Notes: a model not told the origin generated them from the letters alone. A DNA stretch of 64,000 bases from Salinibacterium amurskyense (GCF_002797685.1 NZ_PGFH01000002.1:248001-312000); one strand, 5' to 3'. Shown: positions 52,443-61,558, counted from the stretch's first letter. Numbers and translations are program-made.

Positions 52443-53651
52443 CTACTGGCGCAGGGTGCTGATCGGTTCAGTGTCGGGGATGGGACTCGCATCTTTGCCG
52501 CGCAGGTCGGGGTGCCAGCCGCGCAGCAGCGTCGGCACGAGAACTCCGAGGGCAGCAATGACGGTCGCTGCCCAGAAGCCACCGATAGGGCCATAGGCGT
52601 CGATGAGGAATCCGGCGACGGCCGAGCCGAGCGCGGCACCGATGAGCTGGCCGGTGCCGACCCATCCGTAGGCCTCAGCGGTGTCGCTGAACTTCACGCT
52701 GGCGGAGACGATGGCGAAGATCACGGCGAACGCAGGAGCAATACCAATACCGGCGATGAGCAGCATGATGGCCAGCCACCAGAAGTCGAGGTAGATCATC
52801 GCTAACGCCATGCCCACGAACACGATGAACATGCGGCGTGCGAGAGCCCACGGCCCAATGGGGAGGTGGCCCAAGAGCAATCCACCAAAGAGTGAACCGA
52901 TGGCCCAGATGCCGAGCACGATACCGGCCTGCGGGCCGCCGTGCCCGAAGACCGCAACGACGGATGCTTCGACTGCTGAAGCGGCGCCTACGAGCAGGAA
53001 GCCCGTGATGGTCGCGAGCAATACGGGCGGGCGGCGCAGCACGGTTCCGAAGGAACGCTTGCTGCGTGGGATGCGCACCTGGCCAACTTCGGGGCTAGCG
53101 ATGAACCAGATGCCACCCAAGATGAGGAAGGTGCCGGCAACGACGATTGCGAGAGTTGTGGAGATCTGCACCGCAATGAAGGTCGCGGCGACGGGGCCGG
53201 CAACCCAGATAATTTCTTGAGCCGACGCATCCAGCGAAAAAAGTGGCGTCAGCTGTTTGGAGTTGACCATCTTGGGATAGATCGTGCGAACCGCGGGCTG
53301 GACCGGAGGGTTGCTCAAGCCAGCAACGAGGCCGACGACCATGAACATTCCGACGCTCATCGGTACGAGGGCGATCGCAAAAATAGATGCCGCTGAAATC
53401 ACGAGGGTGAGGATGAGAACTTTGCGCATTCCCCACACGCCCATCCACCGGCTGGTCAAGGGGCCGGCAACGGCTTGACCGACGCTCGTGGCAGCGAGCA
53501 CAAGGCCAGCGGCGCCGTAGGAGTCGTGGATCTGCTCAACGTGAAGAAGGATCGCCAACGAGAGCATTCCGCTCGGAAGCCGGGCAGTGAGCTGCGCGGC
53601 GATAATCCTGGCGATGCCCGGAGTTTTCAACAGGTCGATGTATGCGTTCAC
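52443..53651 (-). CDS. MFS transporter
   Basis: A 402-residue transporter with 12 hydrophobic helices. It has the conserved loop segment LTSRWMGVWGMRKVL after helix 2. It is of the single-length type, unlike the 14-helix protein at 20.1 kb. ATG at 53649-53651 is upstream of helix 1 (GIARIIAAQLTARLPSGMLS). It is divergent from nrdA, about 250 bases away. The substrate is unknown. Confidence 0.88.
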   Translation of the reverse strand: MNAYIDLLKTPGIARIIAAQLTARLPSGMLSLAILLHVEQIHDSYGAAGLVLAATSVGQAVAGPLTSRWMGVWGMRKVLILTLVISAASIFAIALVPMSVGMFMVVGLVAGLSNPPVQPAVRTIYPKMVNSKQLTPLFSLDASAQEIIWVAGPVAATFIAVQISTTLAIVVAGTFLILGGIWFIASPEVGQVRIPRSKRSFGTVLRRPPVLLATITGFLLVGAASAVEASVVAVFGHGGPQAGIVLGIWAIGSLFGGLLLGHLPIGPWALARRMFIVFVGMALAMIYLDFWWLAIMLLIAGIGIAPAFAVIFAIVSASVKFSDTAEAYGWVGTGQLIGAALGSAVAGFLIDAYGPIGGFWAATVIAALGVLVPTLLRGWHPDLRGKDASPIPDTEPISTLRQ

Positions 53652-53734
53652 AAGGACTCCAGCTTAGCTGCCGAATTGGGCCAATTTTCGGCGCTCAGAG
53701 GCCGGGTTTCTGCGGGTTTTCCGGGTGTCAGTGG

Positions 53735-53774
53735 TTATCCATAGGCTGTGGAAAACCCCGCGAAGTTATCCACA
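53735..53774. promoter_or_regulatory. Cluster of DnaA boxes upstream of nrdA
   Basis: TTATCCACA (53766-53774) is a perfect DnaA box. TTATCCATA (53735-53743) has one mismatch, and TGTGGAAAA (53747-53755) is a one-mismatch box on the other strand. Three boxes within 40 bases, just upstream of the NrdR boxes, suggest DnaA control of ribonucleotide reductase, as known for E. coli nrdAB. Confidence 0.72.
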
Positions 53775-53790
53775 CCTGTGGAGGACACGC

Positions 53791-53838
53791 CCACTACATC
53801 TAGGGTTGGCGAGAGGTGGCACCCACGATATATAGTGG
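53791..53838. promoter_or_regulatory. Two NrdR boxes and promoter of nrdA
   Basis: CCACTACATCTAGGGT (53791-53806) and CCACGATATATAGTGG (53823-53838) match the NrdR box pattern aCaCwAtATaTwGtgt. Their centres are 32 bases apart, three helix turns, as expected for NrdR pairs. A likely promoter, TTGGCG (53806-53811), 17 bases, TATATA (53829-53834), overlaps box 2, so repressor binding would block RNA polymerase. Confidence 0.82.
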
Positions 53839-53899
53839 TGGAACCGCTTGGCCGGGGGTCGCGGTTTTGAGTGTTTTACGGGGATTTTAGGGAGTATTT

Positions 53900-56338
53900 G
53901 TGGCAATCACAGTCGTCAAGCGCAACGGTCAGCGAGAGCCGTACGATGCGAACAAGATCAACATCGCAATCGAAGAAGCCGCAGCCGGCCTCGACGAGAA
54001 CATCACGTGGGTCACTCAGATCGCTTCTGAGCTCGAACTGACGCTGTTTGACGGCATCACCACGCAGCAGCTCGACGAAGCTGTTATCCAGGTTGCTCTC
54101 CAGAACGTGAAAGATGACCCGGCCTTCGACACTGTCGCCGCCCGTCTTCTCCTCAAGACCATTTACAAGCGCGTTCTCGGTGACTACACCGACGCTGCTG
54201 ACCTCAAGCGCCTGCACAAAGAACACTTCGCCACCAACGTCACCCGCGGCGTAGAAGAGGGACTCCTCGACCCTCGCCTCACGAGCATGTTCGACTTGGA
54301 TGCTCTCGCCGAGCACCTCGAGCCCGCTCACGACGAGCTGCTCAAGTACATCGGTGTCGTCACCCTCAACAACCGCTACGGCATCAAGGGTCGCAACGGC
54401 GATGCCCTCGAGGTTCCGCAGTACTTCTGGATGCGCATCGCAATGGGCCTCTCGCTCAACGAAGCGAACCCCAACGAGGCAGCGCTCAAGTTCTACGAGA
54501 AGATGTCCAGCCTCGAATACCTGGCTGCCGGCTCCACTCTCGTGAACGCGGGAACGATCTACCCGCAGCTCGCAAACTGCTTCGTCATGGAAATGCAAGA
54601 CGACATGGAGCACATCGCCAAGACCACGCGCGATGTCATGTGGCTCACCAAGGGCACCGGCGGAATTGGCCTTTCGGTCACCAAGCTGCGCGCCCAGGGT
54701 TCACCCATCCGCTCCAACAACACCACGTCCACCGGTCCCATCCCGTTCATGCACACGATCGACTCGATCCTTCGTGCTGTGAGCCGTGGTGGCAAGAAGT
54801 TCGGTGCGCTGTGCTTCTACATGGAGAACTGGCACATGGACTTCCCGGAGTTCCTCGAACTCCGCAGCAACTCCGGTGACCCCTACCGCCGCACCCGCAC
54901 CGCCAACACGGCCGTGTGGATCAGCGATGAGTTCATGAAGCGTGTTCAGAACGACGAGCCGTGGTACCTCTTCGACCCGCTCGAAGTTGCCGACCTCAAC
55001 GAGCTCTACGGCAAGGCGTTTTCCGAGCGTTACAACGAATATGTCGCCATGGCCGAAGCCGGCGAAATGCACATGTTCAAGAAGATCGGTGCTCGCGAGC
55101 AGTTCAAGTCGATCCTCATCTCGCTGCAGACCACCAGCCACCCGTGGCTGACCTGGAAAGACACGATCAACAACCGTGCGCTCAACAACAACACGGGCAC
55201 GATCCACCTCTCCAACCTTTGCACCGAAATCACGCTGCCGCAGGATGAAGACAACGTCTCCGTCTGCAACCTCGCGTCGATCAACCTCTCGCGTCACCTT
55301 CTGCCCGAAGGCGGCGTTGACTTCGTGAAGATCGCGGAGAGCGCTCGACTGGCCGTTCGCCAGCTCGACAACCTCATCGACATCACGCGCTCCAGCGTGA
55401 AAGAAGCTGACTTCTCCAACGAGCAGAACCGCGCCGTCGGTCTGGGCGTCATGGGATTCACCGACATCATCGAGAAGCTCGGCTACAGCTACGAGAGCGA
55501 AGAGGCCTACGACCTCATCGACGAAATCATGGAGCACGTCTCGTACGCAGCGATCGACGCCAGCACCGAGCTAGCCAAAGAACGTGGCTCGTACACAAAC
55601 TTCGAAGGCAGTCGCTGGTCAGAGGGCCTCGTGCCGCTCGACTCCATCGCGCTCACCGAAGCCGACCGTGGCATGGAGATTAAGGTCAACCGCAAGACGC
55701 GTCTCGACTGGGATGCTATGCGCGAGAAGGTCAAGGGCGGAATGCGTAACGCAACGCTCATGGCGATCGCTCCCACCGCATCCATTGGTCTTGTCGCCGG
55801 CACCACGCCCGGTCTCGACCCGCAGTTCTCGCAGATCTTCAGCCGCTCGACCTCGAACGGTAAGTTCCTCGAAGTGAACCGCAACCTCGTTGCGACTCTG
55901 CAAGAAAAGGGCCTCTGGGAGCAGAACCGCGAAGCGATCCTGCGTAGCCAAGGTGACGTGCAGAACGTTGCAGGCATCCCCGACGACATCAAGGCCGTGT
56001 TCAAGACGAGCTTCCAGCTCTCGCCGTACGCGTTCCTTGAAGTTGCCGCTCGTGCTCAGAAGTGGATCGACCAGGCCATCAGCCGCAACATGTACCTCGA
56101 GACGCGTGACCTCGGCGACATGATGGACATCTACTTCGACGCATGGTCGCGCGGAGTAAAGACCACCTACTACCTGCACATGAAGCCTCGCCACCAGGCC
56201 GAGCAGTCCACGGTGAAGGTCAATAAGGCAGAAGAAATTTCGTCGACCAAGGCTGCAACAGCCTCGACATCCACATCAACAGCGGGCGCAGCTCCCGCAC
56301 GCCGAGGTTTCGGCGGATTCGCAAAGAAGGCAGAGTAA
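53900..56338 (+). CDS. nrdA: Class I ribonucleoside-diphosphate reductase, large subunit
   Basis: An 812-residue enzyme that reduces ribonucleoside diphosphates. Residues 1-95 form an ATP-cone (VVKRNGQREPYDANKINIAI). The catalytic core has Cys227 in LANCFV, Asn439-Cys441-Glu443 in SNLCTEI, Cys456 in VCNLASIN, and the radical-path pair Tyr757-Tyr758 in KTTYYLH. There is no cysteine after Cys456, whereas class I enzymes normally end in a CxxC or CxxxxC tail that re-reduces the active site. The C-terminus is instead a low-complexity Ala/Ser/Thr tail ending GGFAKKAE. A 26-codon frame with the tail begins two bases after the stop. NrdR and DnaA boxes lie upstream. Confidence 0.95.
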   Translation: MAITVVKRNGQREPYDANKINIAIEEAAAGLDENITWVTQIASELELTLFDGITTQQLDEAVIQVALQNVKDDPAFDTVAARLLLKTIYKRVLGDYTDAADLKRLHKEHFATNVTRGVEEGLLDPRLTSMFDLDALAEHLEPAHDELLKYIGVVTLNNRYGIKGRNGDALEVPQYFWMRIAMGLSLNEANPNEAALKFYEKMSSLEYLAAGSTLVNAGTIYPQLANCFVMEMQDDMEHIAKTTRDVMWLTKGTGGIGLSVTKLRAQGSPIRSNNTTSTGPIPFMHTIDSILRAVSRGGKKFGALCFYMENWHMDFPEFLELRSNSGDPYRRTRTANTAVWISDEFMKRVQNDEPWYLFDPLEVADLNELYGKAFSERYNEYVAMAEAGEMHMFKKIGAREQFKSILISLQTTSHPWLTWKDTINNRALNNNTGTIHLSNLCTEITLPQDEDNVSVCNLASINLSRHLLPEGGVDFVKIAESARLAVRQLDNLIDITRSSVKEADFSNEQNRAVGLGVMGFTDIIEKLGYSYESEEAYDLIDEIMEHVSYAAIDASTELAKERGSYTNFEGSRWSEGLVPLDSIALTEADRGMEIKVNRKTRLDWDAMREKVKGGMRNATLMAIAPTASIGLVAGTTPGLDPQFSQIFSRSTSNGKFLEVNRNLVATLQEKGLWEQNREAILRSQGDVQNVAGIPDDIKAVFKTSFQLSPYAFLEVAARAQKWIDQAISRNMYLETRDLGDMMDIYFDAWSRGVKTTYYLHMKPRHQAEQSTVKVNKAEEISSTKAATASTSTSTAGAAPARRGFGGFAKKAE

Positions 56339-56340
56339 TT

Positions 56341-56421
56341 ATGAACCGCGAAAACACCGTTGAGGACTACTTCGTACCGGTCGACCCGATGGACGACCTG
56401 CAGTGCGACAGCTGCCAGTAA
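56341..56421 (+). CDS. 26-residue micro-ORF with the RNR CxxC tail sequence
   Basis: This frame encodes MNRENTVEDYF and ends in DDLQCDSCQ. The Cys22-x-x-Cys25 end looks exactly like the redox-active C-terminus missing from NrdA. ATG 56341 lies two bases after the NrdA stop, and AGAAGG ten bases before it could serve as a ribosome-binding site. This fits termination-reinitiation. The frame is -1 to nrdA and stays open upstream across the nrdA end. A -1 shift at GCAAAG, or a sequencing error, would therefore also join the tail to NrdA. Whether it is a free peptide or a fused tail is undecided. Confidence 0.72.
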   Translation: MNRENTVEDYFVPVDPMDDLQCDSCQ

Positions 56422-56446
56422 GCGCAGCCACTCACTAACCTCCCCC

Positions 56447-56478
56447 GGGGAACACGACACCACACCGTCGTGTTCCCC
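56447..56478 (+). terminator. Hairpin between nrdA and nrdB
   Basis: GGGGAACACGAC (56447-56458) pairs perfectly with GTCGTGTTCCCC (56467-56478) around an 8-base loop. There is no T tract. It lies inside the operon, 44 bases before nrdB, so it probably attenuates or marks a processing site that sets the NrdA:NrdB ratio. Confidence 0.7.
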
Positions 56479-56522
56479 ACCACACACATCGAGCACCAAT
56501 CGAGAAAGAAGAAGTCACCGGA

Positions 56523-57521
56523 ATGGGAATTCTAGGTACAGGCCTGCAAGACGGCCTCCTGCTGAAGCCAATTAAGTACCAATGGGCTATGGACCTGTAC
56601 GACCAGGCCGTGGCTAACACCTGGTTCCCTAACGAGATCCAGCTGGGCGAAGACATCGCCGACTTCAAGAAGATGACTGATGAAGAGCGTCACGCGGTGA
56701 CCTTCCTCATGAGCTACTTCAACCCGAATGAGCTGCTCGTCAACAAGGCACTCGCCTTCGGCGTATACCCCTACGTTTCTGCCGCAGAGTGCTCGCTGTA
56801 CCTCGCGAAGCAAATGTGGGAAGAAGCCAACCACTGCATGAGCTTCGAGTACGTTCTCGAAACCTTCCCCATCGACCGCGAAGCGGCCTACAACTCTCAC
56901 GTTGATGTGCCGTCCATGGCGCGCAAGGAAGAGTTCGAAATGAAGTACATCCGTCGCATGACGGAGCAAACCCTCGACATCAACACCATCGAGGGCAAGC
57001 AGGACTTCATCCGCAACCTCGTGGCCTACAACGTGGTGCTCGAAGGCATCTGGTTCTACTCGGGCTTCATGGTTGCCCTGTCGTTCCGCCAGCGCAACCT
57101 GCTGCGCAACTTCGGTTCGCTCATGGACTGGGTTGTTCGCGACGAGAGCCTGCACCTCAAGTTCGGTATCAACCTGATTCTCACGGTGCTCGAAGAGAAC
57201 CCCGAGATTCAGACCGAAGAGTTCGCTGACGAAATTCGCCAGATGATCTTGGATGCTGTGGAGATGGAAGAGGCGTACAACCACGACCTGCTCCCCGGCG
57301 GCATCCTCGGCCTCAACGCCAACTACATCAACCAGTACGTGAAGTACCTGGCTGACCGTCGCCTTGAAGAGCTCGGCTTCGAGCCGCACTACAAGGTCTC
57401 GAACCCGGCCAAGTGGATGGCAACAGCCAACGACACTCTCGAGCTCGTGAACTTCTTTGAGTCGACCAACACCTCGTACGAAGCCAACGCGTCGGCAACC
57501 ACCAAAGCAAAAGCGGAGTGA
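56523..57521 (+). CDS. nrdB: Ribonucleoside-diphosphate reductase small subunit, class Ic-like
   Basis: A 332-residue ferritin-like subunit that generates the radical for NrdA. Metal ligands are Glu70, Glu101, His104, Glu174, Glu208 and His211. The position of the radical tyrosine is Phe108 (EANHCMSF). The first ligand is Glu instead of Asp. All ligand spacings, and the C-terminal Tyr319, equal those of Chlamydia trachomatis R2 shifted by 19. This protein is the model for Mn(IV)/Fe(III) class Ic enzymes. The same metal cofactor is inferred. ATG 56523 follows a GAAAGAAGAAG purine-rich site. The stop overlaps the GNAT gene start. Confidence 0.95.
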   Translation: MGILGTGLQDGLLLKPIKYQWAMDLYDQAVANTWFPNEIQLGEDIADFKKMTDEERHAVTFLMSYFNPNELLVNKALAFGVYPYVSAAECSLYLAKQMWEEANHCMSFEYVLETFPIDREAAYNSHVDVPSMARKEEFEMKYIRRMTEQTLDINTIEGKQDFIRNLVAYNVVLEGIWFYSGFMVALSFRQRNLLRNFGSLMDWVVRDESLHLKFGINLILTVLEENPEIQTEEFADEIRQMILDAVEMEEAYNHDLLPGGILGLNANYINQYVKYLADRRLEELGFEPHYKVSNPAKWMATANDTLELVNFFESTNTSYEANASATTKAKAE

Positions 57522-57997
57522 GCCTGACCGTTGAGTGGGTCGACTGGCTCGACCCACGAGCGGTAAACCAGCGCGAACTGATGACGGTCGAAACGACGGC
57601 GATGTATGCCGATCGTCAGGCCGCCCTCGACGAGGCAGGCCGCAACGCAGTGAATGCTGCGTTGACGGTCGCGCCCGAGGACATCAGTCACACGCTGTTG
57701 GTGCTCGACGGCGATACCGTCATCGGTCACGCCGCGCTTCGTCCCTTCGGGCAATCGCTCGAAGTGAAGAAAGTCTTCGTCGATTCGCGTCATCGGGGCA
57801 AGGGCGCTGCCCGCCGCCTCATGAACGAACTCGAGGCGGTCGCGCGTGAGGCATCCGCTCACTCGCTCGTTCTTCAAACGGGTCACGCTCAGTTGCCCGC
57901 AATGGCCCTCTACGAGAGCCTCGGCTACACCCACATCGAGGCTTTTGGCGAGTACGCCAACATCCCGTTCGGCATTTGCTACGAGAAACCCCTGTAG
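57518..57997 (+). CDS. GNAT-family N-acetyltransferase
   Basis: A 159-residue acetyltransferase. The acetyl-CoA site is VFVDSRHRGKGAARRLMNEL, followed by LVLQTGHAQLPAMALYESLG and YTHIEAFGEY. The start is GTG 57518, overlapping the nrdB stop by four bases (GTGA), so it is translated together with the reductase. The acetyl acceptor is not known. Whether coupling to nrdB has a functional meaning is uncertain. Confidence 0.9.
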   Translation: MSLTVEWVDWLDPRAVNQRELMTVETTAMYADRQAALDEAGRNAVNAALTVAPEDISHTLLVLDGDTVIGHAALRPFGQSLEVKKVFVDSRHRGKGAARRLMNELEAVAREASAHSLVLQTGHAQLPAMALYESLGYTHIEAFGEYANIPFGICYEKPL

Positions 57998-58072
57998 TTC
58001 ATTCAGCTACGCCCTCTAAGCTTCACCGGATGGGGGATACCCTTCGTCCACTTAACTCGAAACAATTGCACT

Positions 58073-58600
58073 GTGAGACTTTTCCGGCGGCGCCCGCGCC
58101 TTAACTTGGGCAAATTTACGGCGCCCGAGCCGGTAGAAGAAGCACCCATCGAACGCGTCGTCGAAGAGGGTGTTCTTATCGCGCGCAATGCCGTGCGCAT
58201 GGCGGTCAAGAACCGCATCATTGTCGACGCTGCGCGCGACCACCTCGACTACGACGATGGTGCGCTTGCGGGCCTCGTTCACGTGGAGTTCGACCACCTG
58301 GCCGATCAAGCCGAGCGCCTGCTCAAGGTCACGCGCACCGACCGCAACCGCGCCGTTCAAGAGGGCCTCACCGAGGGACTTCGGCAGGCGTCCATGGATG
58401 GCGAGTTGATCTCGAACATCATCGACGAAGCACGCGAACTGGCCTGGAGTGAAATCGGCACGGCGATCATCGCGAAGCTGCGCGATGCCTACATGCCCGA
58501 GGCCGACCCGCAGTATGAAAAGAACCGCGAAACCCGGCTGCGAGAGCTGCGCAACATCAACTTCGCCGAGCTGCAAGCGGCGAACGAACCCGAGTACTAA
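58073..58600 (+). CDS. Conserved hypothetical helical protein
   Basis: A 175-residue, highly charged and probably all-helical soluble protein beginning MRLFRRRPRLNLGKF. It has no membrane segment, no signal peptide and no motif that I recognise. The Arg-rich start and acidic core suggest a cytoplasmic structural or nucleic-acid-associated role, but this is only composition. The start GTG 58073 has no ribosome-binding site. AACAAT ends six bases before it, so the message may be leaderless. It lies between the GNAT gene and the amino-acid transporter operon. Confidence 0.72.
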   Translation: MRLFRRRPRLNLGKFTAPEPVEEAPIERVVEEGVLIARNAVRMAVKNRIIVDAARDHLDYDDGALAGLVHVEFDHLADQAERLLKVTRTDRNRAVQEGLTEGLRQASMDGELISNIIDEARELAWSEIGTAIIAKLRDAYMPEADPQYEKNRETRLRELRNINFAELQAANEPEY

Positions 58601-58704
58601 CGGCCGCACAACCGTCGCGCTCGAAAGCTCGACGAGTGCGCCTCCGCCGCACCTCTTCTTTGCCTCCCGCACGATTCTGGCGACAAGGCCGCAATGGATA
58701 CCGG

Positions 58705-58724
58705 ATCGTTTCTCACCAAACGAT
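58705..58724. promoter_or_regulatory. Inverted repeat upstream of the amino-acid ABC operon
   Basis: ATCGTTT (58705-58711) and AAACGAT (58718-58724) are perfect inverted repeats with a CTCACC centre, 120 bases before the binding-protein gene. It is the only clear dyad in the 243-base gap and may bind a repressor. The rest of the gap shows nothing else recognisable. Confidence 0.45.
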
Positions 58725-58843
58725 GAACTCTGAGCAGCCGGGGGTAGGCTTCCTTGGTCGGCGTTGAAGCGAGGCGCATCCGTTCCGGATTCGGTCCTCG
58801 TAACCGACGCCACTATTCATCGGGAAATAGAGAAGGTTGAACC

Positions 58844-59737
58844 ATGAGAATCAAGTACGTGACTCCGGCACTGGTTGTTGCCGCAGCGCTCATGCTGTCG
58901 GGTTGTGTCGACAACAGCACTGGCACCGAAACCACCACCGGGGGCAACACTCCTGACGTCGGAGTGAACGAAGCCGCTGCCGCTCTGCTGCCTGATGACA
59001 TCAAGGAAGCCGGCGTGCTCGTGATCGGTATCGACCCGACCTACGCTCCTAACGAGTACAAGGACGACGCCGGAAACCCCATCGGGTGGGAGGTTGACCT
59101 CGCCAACGCGATGGCCGCCACCCTTGGCCTCGAGACCCAGTACGAGCCCTCGAGCTTCGACAAAATCATCCCGAGCGTTACTGGCGGAAGCTACGACATC
59201 GGCTTCTCCTCGTTCACCGACAACGCTGAGCGCGAGAAGGTCGTCGACTTCGTGAACTACTACGAAGCGGGCATCCAGTGGGCACAGCTCATCGGTGTCG
59301 ACGTTGACCCCGCCAACGCGTGTGGTCTCACCGTTGCTGTTCAGACCGCAACGTACGAAGAGACCGACGAGCTTCCTGCGAAGTCGCAAGAGTGTGTGGA
59401 TGCTGGCAACGAGCCCATCAACATCCTCAAGTTCGACACCCAAGACGAAGCCACCAACGCGCTCGCTCTGGGCCGTGCCGACGCGATGAGCGCCGACTCA
59501 CCCATCACGCAGTACGCCGTGAGCCAGGTCGAAGACAAGATCGAGCTCGCTGGCGACTCCTTCGACACCGCACCTTACGGAATCGCGATCGCCAAGGACT
59601 CGACGCTCCCCGCCGCTCTTCAGGCTGCACTGCAGTCGATGATCGACGATGGAACCTACAAGTCGATCCTCGACGACTGGGGTGTTTTCAGCGGTGCTGT
59701 TGACACCATCACCATCAACGCGGCAACCGCTAGCTAA
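58844..59737 (+). CDS. Amino-acid-binding lipoprotein of ABC transporter
   Basis: A 297-residue family 3 solute-binding protein. The signal peptide ends in the lipobox LMLSGCVDN. The mature part shows LVIGIDPTYAPNEYKDDAGN and IGWEVDLANAMAATLGL, with the late YGIAIAKDS. This is the pattern of polar amino-acid receptors (GlnH/ArtJ type). It is the first of three genes for import of a polar amino acid or opine-like compound. ATG 58844 follows AGAAGG. Confidence 0.92.
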   Translation: MRIKYVTPALVVAAALMLSGCVDNSTGTETTTGGNTPDVGVNEAAAALLPDDIKEAGVLVIGIDPTYAPNEYKDDAGNPIGWEVDLANAMAATLGLETQYEPSSFDKIIPSVTGGSYDIGFSSFTDNAEREKVVDFVNYYEAGIQWAQLIGVDVDPANACGLTVAVQTATYEETDELPAKSQECVDAGNEPINILKFDTQDEATNALALGRADAMSADSPITQYAVSQVEDKIELAGDSFDTAPYGIAIAKDSTLPAALQAALQSMIDDGTYKSILDDWGVFSGAVDTITINAATAS

Positions 59738-59741
59738 GTAG

Positions 59742-60779
59742 ATGGCTGCATCAGGCTCTAACCGTTCGGCGACACCAGCAGTGGTGTCGCCGAACGGCGC
59801 CGATCAAGCGGAAGCTATCAAGGCCATTCGCCTTCGCCACCCCTGGCGAAACATCGTCGCCGTCGTTCTGGTGGCGATGCTCGCACTCTTTGTGCTGGAT
59901 GCTGCCCAGCGCGAGGCGTACGGCTGGGAGAACTTCGCCAAGTACATCTTCGATCAGCGCATTTCGCAGGCGGCGGGCTACACGCTGCTGCTGACGGTCT
60001 ACTCGATGGTCATTGCGATCATTTTGGGCGTCACCCTGGCGGTCATGCGCCTGTCGGAAAACCCGGTCGTCAAGGGTATCGCCTGGTTGTACCTCTGGGT
60101 CTTCCGCGGCACTCCCGTGTATGTGCAGCTCGTGTTCTGGGGTCTCTTCGCGACGATCTACTCCACGATCGACATCGGCATTCCGTTCACGGAGCCGTGG
60201 CTTTCGTTCGAGACGAACGACCTAATCAGCGTGTTCTGGTTGGCCGTCATCGGCCTTGCGCTCAACGAATCTGCGTACATGGCAGAGATCGTGCGTGCCG
60301 GCATCCTCTCGGTCGACAAAGGCCAAGACGAAGCTGCCACCGCGCTCGGAATGTCGTGGATGCAGACCATGACTCGCGTCGTGATTCCGCAGGCCATGCG
60401 CATCATCATTCCGCCCACGGGCAACGAAGTTATTTCGATGCTCAAGACCACCTCGCTGGTCACGGCCATCCCGTTTAGCTTGGAGCTCTACGGTCGCTCG
60501 CGCGACATCTCCGTTGTGATCTTCGACCCGATTCCACTGTTGCTCGTCGCTTCCGCGTGGTACCTGCTGTTCACCTCGATCCTGATGGTGGGCCAGTACT
60601 TCTTGGAGAAGCGCTTCTCGCGCGGTGTCGGTCAGGCTCGCCCCGATAAGGCAGGCACCGAGACAGGAGCAATCACGCTGAAGACGGGTGTTATCTCGAC
60701 GCCGGGTGCGGCATCCGCTGCCGACGGCGACGCCGGTTCTGATGCCAGTACCGACCCTTCCGGAAAGGAGCACCAATGA
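59742..60779 (+). CDS. Amino-acid ABC transporter permease
   Basis: A 345-residue permease of the HisMQ type. The first 50 residues are hydrophilic. Five to six helices follow, and the EAA loop is [20 protein letters not shown]. It has a Gly/Ala/Asp-rich cytoplasmic tail of about 50 residues after the last helix, longer than usual. One permease gene suggests a homodimeric pore. ATG 59742 is four bases after the previous stop, and the end overlaps the ATPase start by four bases. Confidence 0.92.
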   Translation: MAASGSNRSATPAVVSPNGADQAEAIKAIRLRHPWRNIVAVVLVAMLALFVLDAAQREAYGWENFAKYIFDQRISQAAGYTLLLTVYSMVIAIILGVTLAVMRLSENPVVKGIAWLYLWVFRGTPVYVQLVFWGLFATIYSTIDIGIPFTEPWLSFETNDLISVFWLAVIGLALNESAYMAEIVRAGILSVDKGQDEAATALGMSWMQTMTRVVIPQAMRIIIPPTGNEVISMLKTTSLVTAIPFSLELYGRSRDISVVIFDPIPLLLVASAWYLLFTSILMVGQYFLEKRFSRGVGQARPDKAGTETGAITLKTGVISTPGAASAADGDAGSDASTDPSGKEHQ

Positions 60780-61558
60780 TGAACGCGGCTACTAGTGGCG
60801 TGCCCATGGTGCACGCCGATCGTGTCTCGAAGAGCTTCGGTTCTAACGAAGTACTCAAGAGCATTTCGCTGTCGGTGCCGCAGGGCGAAGTGATGTGTTT
60901 GGTCGGGCCTAGTGGTTCGGGCAAGTCAACCTTCTTGCGCTGCATCAACCACCTTGAACGAGTGGATGCCGGTCGACTCAGTGTCGAAGGCGTTCTGGTC
61001 GGGTACGAAGAGCGTGGCGACAAGCTCTATGAGCTCAAGCCGCGCGAAGCTGCACGCCAGCGTCGGGATATCGGCATGGTCTTTCAGCGCTTCAATCTGT
61101 TCCCGCACATGACGGCCCTCGAAAACATCATTGAGGCGCCCATCCGGGTGAACAAGGTCAAGAAAGAGGCCGCGGTCGCGCACGCTCAAGAGCTGCTCGC
61201 TCGGGTTGGTCTCGCGGGCAAGGCGGATGCCTACCCGGCTCACTTGTCGGGTGGTCAACAGCAGCGTGTGGCTATCGCGCGCGCTCTCGCCATGGAGCCC
61301 AAGCTCATGTTGTTTGATGAGCCGACGTCGGCGCTCGACCCGGAGCTCGTGGGCGAAGTGCTCGATGTCATGAAGGGTCTCGCCGAATCGGGCATGACCA
61401 TGATTGTTGTCACTCACGAGATGGGGTTCGCGCGCGAAGTCGCCGACCAGCTCGTGTTTATGGATGGCGGCGTTGTCGTGGAGTCGGGTGACCCCGACCA
61501 GGTGTTGGGCAATCCCCAGCACGAACGTACGAAAGCGTTCCTCTCGAAGGTTCTCTAA
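60776..61558 (+). CDS. Amino-acid ABC transporter ATPase
   Basis: A 260-residue ATPase of the GlnQ/HisP group. Walker A is [13 protein letters not shown], the Q-loop is [15 protein letters not shown], the signature is [15 protein letters not shown], Walker B is [14 protein letters not shown], and the H-loop is [17 protein letters not shown] 60776 overlaps the permease stop, and ATG 60779 is a second option. It completes the transporter encoded by the previous two genes. Confidence 0.95.
   Translation: MMNAATSGVPMVHADRVSKSFGSNEVLKSISLSVPQGEVMCLVGPSGSGKSTFLRCINHLERVDAGRLSVEGVLVGYEERGDKLYELKPREAARQRRDIGMVFQRFNLFPHMTALENIIEAPIRVNKVKKEAAVAHAQELLARVGLAGKADAYPAHLSGGQQQRVAIARALAMEPKLMLFDEPTSALDPELVGEVLDVMKGLAESGMTMIVVTHEMGFAREVADQLVFMDGGVVVESGDPDQVLGNPQHERTKAFLSKVL

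Noticed and set aside
53735-53838. DnaA boxes taken as a replication origin
   Set aside because: No dnaA, dnaN, rpmH or AT-rich unwinding stretch is nearby. The boxes lie at the nrdA promoter, so a regulatory role is simpler.
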